Assembly (NCBI GenBank): GCA_016717855.1
Contig: JADKEV010000035.1
Location: forward strand, 1-64,000
From: Betaproteobacteria bacterium
GTDB taxonomy: Bacteria; Pseudomonadota; Gammaproteobacteria; Burkholderiales; Casimicrobiaceae
DNA length: 64,000 bases
Reading direction: 5' to 3'
The notes below the pieces were generated by a model. That model was not told the origin of the DNA, did no database searches, and saw only the letters and a list, made by a program, of their open reading frames with translations. Position 1 is the first letter of the stretch. Each line of letters begins with the position of its first letter. Shown one piece after another: positions 25,170-33,440 of the stretch. Made by a program: the position numbers and the translations under genes.

Positions 25170-26041
25170 GGCCCGAGGTCGCCACCCGGCGCTGGATGCT
25201 GGCGCCGGCGCTGCTGCTCTTCGCCGCGGTCGCGGTGTTGCCCATCGCCGAACTCGTCGCGATGAGCCTGGCGCGCATCGACTGGATCCAGGGCAAGGCC
25301 AACTGGCAATACGTCGGGCTCTCCCAGTACGCGCGCGTGTTCGGCGACCCGCTGTTTCGCGCCGGCGCGTTCAACACGCTGCTCTTCGCCGCCGGCGCGG
25401 TGTTGGCGCAGATGGTGCTCGGCTTCGCGCTGGCGCTGATGACCACGCGCATCACCCGCGGCCGGGTCCTGTATCGCACCGTGTTCCTGCTGCCCATCCT
25501 GGTGCCGGGCATCGTCATCGGCGCGATCTGGAAGCTGATGTACAACTTCGACTTCGGCGTCCTCAACCAGATGCTGGGGGTGTTCGGACTGGCGCCGGTC
25601 GACTGGCTGGGCAACGGCGCGACGGCGTTGCTCGCGGTCATCGTCGTCGACGTGTGGCACTGGACGCCGTTCGTGTTCCTGCTGATGCTGGCCGGGCTGG
25701 AGAGCCTGCCCACCGATGTCTACGAGGCGGCGCGGGTCGACGGCGCGACGTTCTGGCAGGAACTGCGCCACGTCACGCTGCCGCTGATGCTGCCCGCGAT
25801 CGTGGTCACGCTGGTGTTCCGGCTGATCGTCAGCGTCAAGGTCTTCGACGAGATCTACCTGCTGACCGGCGGCGGCCCCGGCACCGCCACCGAGGTCGTC
25901 AGCTACACGATCTTCCGGCGCTTCTTCACGGAAGGGCAGACCGGGTACGGCTCGGCGATGTCGGTCGTCGTGCTGTTCGCGCTGGCGCTCGCGTTCATCC
26001 TTGCCCGGGCGGTCACGCGCCGGCGCGAAGCCACGACATGA
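25166..26041 (+). CDS. Sugar ABC transporter permease 1 (MalF/UgpA-like)
   Basis: 291 residues, about six membrane segments beginning LAPALLLFAAVAVLPIAELV. The conserved cytoplasmic loop is YEAARVDGATFWQELRHVTL (EAA motif with G), then LPLMLPAIVVTLVFRLI. Pairs with the second permease at 26038 and the binding protein at 22665. No ATPase gene is present in this locus. Confidence 0.93.
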   Translation: MRPEVATRRWMLAPALLLFAAVAVLPIAELVAMSLARIDWIQGKANWQYVGLSQYARVFGDPLFRAGAFNTLLFAAGAVLAQMVLGFALALMTTRITRGRVLYRTVFLLPILVPGIVIGAIWKLMYNFDFGVLNQMLGVFGLAPVDWLGNGATALLAVIVVDVWHWTPFVFLLMLAGLESLPTDVYEAARVDGATFWQELRHVTLPLMLPAIVVTLVFRLIVSVKVFDEIYLLTGGGPGTATEVVSYTIFRRFFTEGQTGYGSAMSVVVLFALALAFILARAVTRRREATT

Positions 26042-26865
26042 ACCGCGCCCGCCTCCAGAGCCTCACCCTGCACGCCGCGTTGGTGGCCTGTGCGCTGGTG
26101 GTCCTCGGACCCTTCGTATGGATCGCGCTGGCCGGGTTCAAGACGCAGATCTCGCTGATGCTCGGCGAGATCGCGTTCACGCCGATGCTGGACAACTTCC
26201 GCGAGCTGCTATTTTCGAGCACGTCGGACTACCTGGCGAATTTCCGCAACAGCCTGATCGTCGCCGGCGCGAGCACGGTGATCGTCCTCGTCGTGTCCAC
26301 GCTCGCCGCGTACTCGATCGAGCGCATGGGCTGGCCGCGCTGGGTCGTGCATCTGTTCCTGCTGGGCGCCGCGGTGTTCAACGCGATCCCGGCGATCACG
26401 CTGGTCGGCGCGTGGTACGTGATGTTCCGCAGCCTCGACATGTACAACACCTACGCGGCGGTCATCCTGGCGCACGCGACGCTCAACCTGCCGATAGGCA
26501 TCTGGCTGATGGCGACGTTCATCCGCGAAGTCCCGCGCGAACTCGAGGAAGCCGCCCGCATCGACGGCTGTGGCACGCTGGCGCTGCTGTGGCGGATCAT
26601 CGTGCCCGTGGTGATGCCGGGACTCGCGGCAACCGCGATCCTGGTGTTCATCCACAGCTGGAACGAGTTCGTCGTCGCCCTGAACCTGACCGCCAAGCAG
26701 ACGGCCACGGTGCCGGTCGCGATCGCCAAGTACGCGCAGGAACACGAGACCAAGTACGGCGAGATGGCGGCCGGTGCGCTGCTCTCCACGCTGCCGGCCC
26801 TGCTCCTGCTGTTCTTCGGGCAGCGGCACATCGTGCGCGGGTTGACGGCGGGGGCGGTGAAGTAG
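26038..26865 (+). CDS. Sugar ABC transporter permease 2 (MalG/UgpE-like)
   Basis: 275 residues, about six membrane segments. EAA loop ELEEAARIDGCGTLALLWRI, then IVPVVMPGLAATAILVFIHS and WNEFVVALNLT, typical of the MalG-side permease. The ATG overlaps the previous permease stop. The gene order binding protein / lacI-permease-permease without an ATPase suggests use of a shared MsmX/UgpC-type ATPase encoded elsewhere (inference). Confidence 0.93.
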   Translation: MNRARLQSLTLHAALVACALVVLGPFVWIALAGFKTQISLMLGEIAFTPMLDNFRELLFSSTSDYLANFRNSLIVAGASTVIVLVVSTLAAYSIERMGWPRWVVHLFLLGAAVFNAIPAITLVGAWYVMFRSLDMYNTYAAVILAHATLNLPIGIWLMATFIREVPRELEEAARIDGCGTLALLWRIIVPVVMPGLAATAILVFIHSWNEFVVALNLTAKQTATVPVAIAKYAQEHETKYGEMAAGALLSTLPALLLLFFGQRHIVRGLTAGAVK

Positions 26866-26893
26866 GCGCGGTGGCAGTGCGAGGTGGCGAACA

Positions 26894-27030
26894 GCCTCGA
26901 ACTCGCGTTGCTTCGCGTTTTGCGCTGCGCGCAGGAATTCGTCGCTGGCAACCGACTGCGTGGGAATGGGCGAGCGGGACCGGCGGCGTTCGGCGGGGAT
27001 GAGTCGTTCCAGGTCATCGGGTGACAACAC
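26894..27030 (-). pseudogene. 5' fragment of an amidohydrolase paralogue
   Basis: From GTG 27030 the minus strand reads LSPDDLERLIPAERRRSRSP, IPTQSVASDEFLRAAQNAKQ, REFEA, matching the first ~45 residues of the Tat amidohydrolase at 16937-18454. The DNA match continues upstream into the leader and the end of the preceding gene. After REFEA (about 26894) the similarity stops abruptly, close to the end of the sugar permease gene. The barrel and active site are missing. Confidence 0.8.
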
Positions 27031-27058
27031 GGCATTCTCTTCGGTGGTTGGTGTTCGC

Positions 27059-28101
27059 TCAGGGGGGCGCATCCAGACCAGCCGCCGCCTCCGGGTACTT
27101 GAGCCGCAGCTTCTCGCGCGCCTCGGGCAGCCGGCTGCAGATACGCATGCCCGACAGTTCAATCCCCCCGGTGTCGCCGCTGGGGGGAATGGTCGCCACG
27201 CCGGCGCACACGGCCTTGCGTGCCATGTAGTCCTTCAGGTCCAGGGCTTCGCCGGCCGGCCGCGCGGCGTAGGAACGCGCAAACTTCTCGCTGAAGCTCA
27301 CATGGTTGTCAAAGCACTCATCGGCCCCGGAGCCGGGCATCCACTGCGGCGGCGTGCCGTCTTCGAACAGGCACAGCGTCATGACGGCCTTGCTGGTCTC
27401 GAAGCGGCGCGCGGCGTCCAGGTTGCGTGTGAACAGAATGGCCACGTCATCGCTGTTGATGGACAGGCGCGGGTGTTGGAAAGCGGACCAGGCTTCGGCG
27501 CGCGTGCGGAAGTCGGGCGCATTCACGTCCAGGCTGGTGAAGGCCATCACTATTTCGTCGCCGCGTTCCTTGCCCTGCCGGCTGTCGCCAAGCATGAAGG
27601 GCTCGCCGGCACGGGAGAACTTGAACGCCATGCCCAGGGCAGCACCGCCGGCAGCAACACCAGCAGGGCGGACGCCAGTTCCAGGCGCAGCCACGGCCCC
27701 GCAGACGCACCAGCGGTGAACAGCAGCGCGATCAGGGCGTCGCTCAGAACAAACAGGCCGAGCGGGTTCTGCTGCCAGGGGCTGCCGGACAGGGTGGAGT
27801 TGGTCTGCAAAGCCAGCAGGATGTCGTCCAGCTTCAGCAGCCACAACAGGCCGGCCAGCGCCGCGCCGATCAGCAAGGCGCGCAGTCGGCCGGCGGCCCT
27901 GGCGCTGCGCGAGGGCATGTTCCACACCACCAGGCCGCACAGCACGAACGAGGGCACATGCAGCGCCCCGCCGGCCACGGGAATCGGAATGAGGTAGTCG
28001 CCCAGCGCGCTGCCGCTGCCCCAGATGCTGCTCCAGCCCAAGGCACCCGCTACCAGCGCGGGCAAAGGCCAGGCAATCAGGATCCAGAGGAACAGGCGCA
28101 T
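27059..28101 (-). CDS. Unknown membrane protein with soluble C-terminal domain (single-base frameshift)
   Basis: Starts LFLWILIAWPLPALVAGALG and has about four to five hydrophobic segments in the first ~190 residues (for example LLIGAALAGLLWLLKLDDIL). A soluble part follows: DEIVMAFTSLDVNAPDFRTR, FETSKAVMTLCLFEDGTPPQ, ALDLKDYMARKAVCAGVA. The halves are in different frames. Adding one base in the GGG run at about 27637-27639 joins them into 347 aa. No family is recognised. Its last codons are duplicated upstream of the intact amidohydrolase at 18481, so the ancestral order was probably this gene, then the amidohydrolase. The start abuts a broken dodecin gene. Confidence 0.6.
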
Positions 28102-28205
28102 CTTGCGACCGCGTTCTTCGCGGCATCTTCCCAAGATACCGAACTGGTGCCGATGATCTCAGTGACGCGATAGACGCCGGACTCCGTTCCCTTCTTCTTC
28201 CCCAT
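28102..28205 (-). pseudogene. 5' fragment of a dodecin gene
   Basis: From ATG 28205 (Shine-Dalgarno GGAGGAA) the minus strand reads GVYRVTEIIGTSSVSWEDAA, KNAVAR. This is the N-terminal half of a dodecin, the small flavin-binding dodecamer (family pattern VYKVIELVGTS..SWEDAA..AV.RA). After AVAR the sequence runs directly into the start of the membrane gene at 28101 and the frame ends nearby (TGA at 28077-28079). The second half, normally ...RDLRVAEV..., is absent. This marks a recombination or insertion breakpoint. Confidence 0.75.
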
Positions 28206-28300
28206 GTCGATTCCTCCTTCCGGTTGGGGGGCGCGGGAACCATTCCCCATGCCTCGGGGAGTCGATTATAGGCGCCCCACCCGGAGAGGATGACGCGACG

Positions 28301-28492
28301 TCAACTGCTCTTCTTCAGATCCTTGACATCCGCCTTCACGTCGCCGAACTTCGCCTGCGCCTGGCCGAGCACCTTCTGGACCTTGCCTTTCGCTTCCAGC
28401 GACTCGTTGCCCACCAGCTTGCCGGCGACTTCCTTGATCTTGCCTTCCGCTTCCTTGACGCGGCCCTTGACTTGGTCCTTGTTCACGCTCAT
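28301..28492 (-). CDS. CsbD-like stress-response protein
   Basis: 63 residues, highly charged: NKDQVKGRVKEAEGKIKEVA, GKLVGNESLEAKGKVQKVLG. This is the CsbD/YjbJ pattern (N.D...G......G.........). Members are small abundant proteins induced by general stress or envelope stress; their biochemical role is unknown. A single gene with its own promoter region (28493-28614), downstream of nothing recognisable. Confidence 0.9.
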   Translation of the reverse strand: MSVNKDQVKGRVKEAEGKIKEVAGKLVGNESLEAKGKVQKVLGQAQAKFGDVKADVKDLKKSS

Positions 28493-28614
28493 GGCTTGCT
28501 CCTGATGACATCCGCCGGCAATCGGCCAGCACCGTCCAACTCCGCTCTACCACGTCATCAATGTGATCCTTCGGACCGCGGAAGTCTGTGCGTTCGCGTA
28601 CGGAGTGCAGTACC

Positions 28615-30162
28615 TTAGTGCACCGCCCGCGGAAACACGCTCGTCCACCAGTGCCGCGCCTGCGCGCGATCCCAGGGCACGAGCAGCGCGATCTCGTCGA
28701 GCGCGGCGATGAACGCCGCGGCATCGGGCGGGCGCCCGGCCATGTCCTTGGCCAGGCAGCCGGCGAGCAGCCGGTCGAGGGCCGCCGGAATGGGAAACGT
28801 GGCGACCGAAGAGACGCGCGGCGCCTCGACGTGCAGCACCTGCTGCGCGAGGTCGGCGTCGCGCGTGGCCTCGAACGGCTTGCGGCCGGCCAGCAGGTAG
28901 AAGCCGATGCAGCCGATGCCGTAGAGATCGGAGCGCTTGTCGACGAGACGGGGATCGCGCATGCGCTCCGGCGCCATGAACGCGGGGGTGCCGAGCACGC
29001 GCACCGCGCGCGTCAGGTCGCGCGAGTCATCGGTCTCGAGGTCCTTGATCAGCCCGAAGTCGAGCAGCTTCACCAGGTCGCAGTCGCCATCGTTCTCGTA
29101 GGCCATGATGTTGTCGGGCTTGATGTCGCGATGCAGCAACTGCTGCTCGTGCATCTGGCCCACCGCCGCGCAGATCTGGCGGAGGATGCGGACCGTGCGC
29201 GCCGGCGGCAGCGGGCCATGCCGTCCGACCAGTTCGGTCAGCGTCATGCCATGGATGTATTCCATCGCATAGTAGAAGCCGCCGCCCGACACGGTGCCGT
29301 AGTCGTGGATGGTCACGATGTTGGGATGCGCGAGCTGGCTGGCCAGGCGCGCTTCGCGGGTAAAGCGTGCCACCGGCTCGTCGCCGCTGGCATGCGCCTT
29401 GAGCCGCTTTACAGCCACCTGCCGGTGCAGATGCCGGTGGTGGGCGAGATACACGTTGGACATCGATCCCTCCCCCAGCAGCCGGTCGATGACCCAGGGC
29501 CCGCACACCGCGATGTCCGGCAGGCCGAACGCCGCGCGCAACCTGGCCACGCCCACCTGGGCGATGAACAGGAAGCCGGACAGCAGCGCGAGCACCGTCA
29601 CGATGAACGCGCCATCGAGCCAGCGCAGCGGCCGGACGAAGCGATCGTTCGGCCGCTCCGCCACGATGCCCAGCGCCAGGCGGGGAAGCCAGCGCCAGGC
29701 GCCGATCGCTTCTTCGCCCTGCAGGCCGGTGTACGCGCGGAACAACGTGCCTTCATTGACGGGCGAGTCGCGCTGCCGCGCCGCCAGCGCTTCGGCCACG
29801 ATGGCCGGCGGCGGTCCGGCGCGGGGCGCGCCGCCATTTGCCTGTCCTCCCAGCCGCAACAGGCGCGCCGTCTCGTCGAAAAAGTAGATGGTGCGCAATT
29901 GCTGGTCGCTGGCGCGGTCCAGCGTCTTGCTCATTTCTTGCAGGTTGGGGGAGGCGTTCGAAAGCAGCGCCGGCCCGCCCGCCCCCGGCGTTTCGTGCGC
30001 CGCGCTGATGAGCGCGATGGCGGCAAGGTCGATGATCGTCTGCAGGTCCCGCTGGGCCGCGATCGTCAGGCGCGCCTCGAGCGCGTAGCGCAGTCCGGCC
30101 CACGCGCCGAGTGACAGGAGCGCGGCGGCAACGAAGAAGAGGATCAGGCGGCGCAGGGACAT
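28615..30162 (-). CDS. Transmembrane Ser/Thr protein kinase with N-terminal sensor
   Basis: 515 residues. TM1 about 5-24, extracytoplasmic segment 25-184 (Cache/PAS-like size; FRAYTGLQGEEAIGAWRWLP), TM2 about 185-203, then a Hanks-type kinase domain. Kinase motifs: P-loop LLGEGSMSNVYLA (228-240), VAVK Lys252, Glu270, catalytic loop HRDIKPDN (344-351), DFG 368-370, and GTPAFMAPE. This order (sensor first, kinase C-terminal) is the reverse of PknB/PASTA kinases. A membrane signal receptor is inferred; no phosphatase or FHA partner is adjacent. Confidence 0.9.
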   Translation of the reverse strand: MSLRRLILFFVAAALLSLGAWAGLRYALEARLTIAAQRDLQTIIDLAAIALISAAHETPGAGGPALLSNASPNLQEMSKTLDRASDQQLRTIYFFDETARLLRLGGQANGGAPRAGPPPAIVAEALAARQRDSPVNEGTLFRAYTGLQGEEAIGAWRWLPRLALGIVAERPNDRFVRPLRWLDGAFIVTVLALLSGFLFIAQVGVARLRAAFGLPDIAVCGPWVIDRLLGEGSMSNVYLAHHRHLHRQVAVKRLKAHASGDEPVARFTREARLASQLAHPNIVTIHDYGTVSGGGFYYAMEYIHGMTLTELVGRHGPLPPARTVRILRQICAAVGQMHEQQLLHRDIKPDNIMAYENDGDCDLVKLLDFGLIKDLETDDSRDLTRAVRVLGTPAFMAPERMRDPRLVDKRSDLYGIGCIGFYLLAGRKPFEATRDADLAQQVLHVEAPRVSSVATFPIPAALDRLLAGCLAKDMAGRPPDAAAFIAALDEIALLVPWDRAQARHWWTSVFPRAVH

Positions 30163-30273
30163 GTGCGGATTGTAGGGCAGCGCCCGCCGGAGGGCCGGCA
30201 GCTCGGCTACTATAGTTGGCGTGTACGAACCCGGTGGATGATCATGCGGCACGCGAAACACGGGAGCAGGTCC

Positions 30274-30915
30274 ATGCGGGTAACGTTCGCTGCGTGCATC
30301 GGTTTCCTTGCGCTGCTCGGCGCCGGGCCCGCCCATGCCCATGACGGCCCCGCCGTCCCGCCCGCCGAGCCCGTCGACGGCATCCCGCAGGCGGAGTGGT
30401 CGCGCGCCTGGTGGCAGTGGGCGGCGTCGTTCGAGCGCAATGAGAGTCCGATCGCCGATCCGACAGGCGCGCAGTGCGCGCGCAAGCAGGGCGGCAACGT
30501 CTGGTTCCTGGCCGGCGCCTATGAAACGAAGCGGACGATCAGGACGTGCAAGGTGCCCCAGGGCAAGCATCTGTTCTTTCCGCTGATCAATTACGTGGTG
30601 ATGCCGCCGCTGCGCGAGGCCGGCGATTGCCCGGCGGCCATGCGCGACGCGACCCTGGTCACGGATGCGGTGTCCCACCTGGTGCTCGAAGTCGACGGCG
30701 TGCGCGTGCCCGACCTGAAGTCCTACCGGCAGGCGACGACGGAGTGCTTCGACATCGGCGCGCTGACGGACCCGAGGGTCCGCGTCTTTCCCTCCGCCGC
30801 GAACGGCTATTACGTGATGCTGCGGCCGCTGGCCCCCGGCACGCACACGCTCAACTTCGGCGGCGTGCTGCCCGGGATGATGCAGGCGATCACCTACACG
30901 CTGCACGTCGAATGA
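30274..30915 (+). CDS. Secreted protein of unknown function
   Basis: 213 residues from ATG 30274 (GGGAGCAGG upstream). Signal peptide TFAACIGFLALLGAGPAHAH. The mature part has WSRAWWQWAASFERNESPIA, ADPTGAQCARKQGGNVWFLA and VPQGKHLFFPLINYVVMPP. The Trp-rich start and paired Cys suggest a small periplasmic beta-rich protein. This pattern occurs in uncharacterised bacterial exported proteins; no function is known to me. Divergent from the kinase, with 111 bp between starts. Confidence 0.7.
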   Translation: MRVTFAACIGFLALLGAGPAHAHDGPAVPPAEPVDGIPQAEWSRAWWQWAASFERNESPIADPTGAQCARKQGGNVWFLAGAYETKRTIRTCKVPQGKHLFFPLINYVVMPPLREAGDCPAAMRDATLVTDAVSHLVLEVDGVRVPDLKSYRQATTECFDIGALTDPRVRVFPSAANGYYVMLRPLAPGTHTLNFGGVLPGMMQAITYTLHVE

Positions 30916-31023
30916 ACGCGCAATGCGACTCCGTGCCAGTGATTCGCGGGTTCGCCACGGACACCGCAAGGCCCGCCGGGCACCTGTCCGCGGCACCTGC
31001 CGGAGCCCATTCCACCCGCGTCA

Positions 31024-33410
31024 TCAAGGCATTAGCGACTGGATGTACGTCTCGATCTGCCCGGCGTCGCTCCTGGTCGCCCCGTCGCCGATGGCGCCGG
31101 CGATGACCGCATTGCCCTGCAGTCCGAACAGGTAGCGCAGGATCATCAAGCCGTCGGTCAACGCATCGGCCTGGCCGTTGCCGTCGACATCGAGGATGGG
31201 CAGGATGTCGTTGAGATAGGTCGCAATTGCCGCCGGGTCGGTGCGCGCCGGGTTGTCGCCGATGGCCCCCGCGGTCAGTGACGGTCCCGTCAATCCGAAT
31301 AGGTGCCGGATGACCATCAGCCCGTCGGTCAGGGCGTCATATGGGGGGCCGTTGCCGTTGCCGTCGATGTCGATGCGCAGCGGCGCGAGCGCGGCCGGCG
31401 CGAACGTGGCCGCCGCGTTCATCGCCGCGCCGACAACGACGTTGCACGGACCGCGGCCGGTGCAGGCGCCCAGCCAGCCGCTGAACACCGAACCGGTGTC
31501 CGCCGTCGCGGTCAGCGTCACGGCTGTCGCGGCGGCATAGGGCTCGGAGCAGTCGCCGCCGCACTCGATTCCAGGCGGATTGCTGGCGACCGCGCCCCCG
31601 CCGGTGCCGCCCTTCGTGACCGTGAGCAGCAAGTTCGAACTGTCGCCCACGGTGTGTGAGAGCGGCGGCGATGCAGCGGCGCTGTGTCCGCCGTCGCCGG
31701 AGTAGGCGGCCACGATCGAGTGGCTACCGGTGGGCAGTATGTCGGCGCTGCATGCGGCCTGGTTGCCCGCGAGCGGAACCCCCGTGCACAATGGCGTGGC
31801 GCCGTCGGCGACGAAATCGACTGTTCCTGTTGGCGACCCGAACCCTCCCGTCACGACGGCGGTGAACACTACCGTCTGGCCCGGTGCCGTCGGTTCGAGA
31901 TTGGCCGTGAGGGCGACAACCGTGGCCGGCTGGCAGATGCCCGCGTCGCAGGCGTTGTACAGCACGGAAACTTCCTGGGCCGAGAGCGCGCGGTCGAACA
32001 GCGTGAGCTCGTCGATCAGGCCGCCGAAGAACTGTCCGCCGCACGCGGGCTCGCCGCCCACCGCAGCGGCGTCGCCACCGGATCGAAGCTCATGGCGTGA
32101 TTCGCTACCGGCGCGCCGTCGATGTACATCGTCGCCAGCGTGCCGTCGAAGGTGACCGAAAAGTGGACCCATGTGTCGAGCGGCAACGCCGTGGCCACTC
32201 CGGTGACGCCGTTGGCGCCGCCGCCGGTGCTGCTGAACGTGAGCGTGTTCGAAGGCTCATGCCACTGCAGTTGGTAGTGCACCTGGGTTACGCAATCGGG
32301 GCGCTTGGCCAGGATGATCTGTGACGGTGATGCGCTCGTGCGCTTGACCCAGAACGCGATCGACATCGGTTGCTGTGCGGCGAAATGGATGCCGGGGCTG
32401 TCCGGTATCTCGACGTGGTCGTCGGCGCCGTCGAAGCTGAACGCCTGTCCGGTGCGGCCGGGCGCAAAGGTCGCGCCGCCCTGCGCCGATCCTTCGTTGG
32501 TGCCGATGACGTCGTCGGCGTTGCCTTCGCCGGGCCACCACGAGAGCAGCCCCGAGGGCGCCACCGCGCACGGCCGGCATTTGCCGCTGGCTCCGGCCGT
32601 GTACATCGCGGCGACTTCGGTGGCGGTCAGCGCGCGCTCGAAGTACTCGACCTCGTCGGCCTTGCCGCGCAGCCGGTCGTTGCCCTGGTGATACGAGTCG
32701 GTCCAGTGCATCGCGCCGATGCGGACGGGCAGGTTGTTGGGCGCGGGTCCCGCGCCCGAGGCGCCGGAGTCGGCGACCGCGCTGCCGTCGAGATACAGCG
32801 TCGCGCGCGGGAGCGCTGCCGGGTCGTAGACGCCGGCCACGTGATACCAGCCCGCCGTGGGGATGGCATTGGTCATGGTCGCGTTCGCGCCGACGATGAA
32901 CTTCAGGTCCTTCGTGCCGGACCGGTAGTCGAAGTACAAGGCCCAGCCATTGCCCGTGCTGCCCTCGCTCTTGGCAGCGAGCGTGCCTATCTCGTTGATG
33001 TTCTCCGCCGGATCGATGTAGAACCAGCCATCGATGCTGAAGGCGCCCGCGGGATTCAGGCCGGCGCTGCCCGCGATCTCGACATAGGTGCCTTCCGCGC
33101 CGTCCAGGTCGAAGGCCCTGCCCACGCGGCCCGCCGCGTAGCCGGCATTGCCATGAAGCACGCCGTGGTTGGGGCCGGCGATGTCGATCGCGCTGTTGTC
33201 GCCGGTCCACCATGACACGAGGCCGGAAGGCGGCGCGACGCAGCCGGCGACGGCCGCAATGGGTGCGCCCGGCGCTGATGCCCTCGCACCCGCTGCGAAG
33301 GACGGAGCCTGCGCTGCGACGCTCGTGCACCACAAGAGAAGCAGCCCCAGAATCGCCGTTAGGGCACGCGCCCGCGGCCCGATCGAAGTTGCATGCGCGA
33401 TGATGGCCAT
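31024..33410 (-). CDS. Secreted LamG-LamG-Ig-dockerin-like protein (single-base frameshift)
   Basis: Start ATG 33410 follows AGGAG. Signal peptide ALTAILGLLLLWCTSVAAQA. Two LamG/concanavalin-like modules (GLVSWWTGDNSAIDIAG... and GLLSWWPGEGNADDVIG...), an Ig-like module (TVVALTANLEPTAPGQTVVF; GSHSIVAAYSGDG), a GWLGACTGRGPCNVVVGAAM module, and two dockerin-like Ca2+ repeats (DIDGNGNGPPYDALTDGLMV; DVDGNGQADALTDGLMILRY). The frame breaks near 32056-32066 in the second LamG; adding one G restores 795 aa. 30 bp after its paralogue at 33441-36421, probably one operon. Role in polysaccharide binding or adhesion is inferred. Confidence 0.8.
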
Positions 33411-33440
33411 TTCGTTACTCCTCACGTATCTCCCCGTCCC

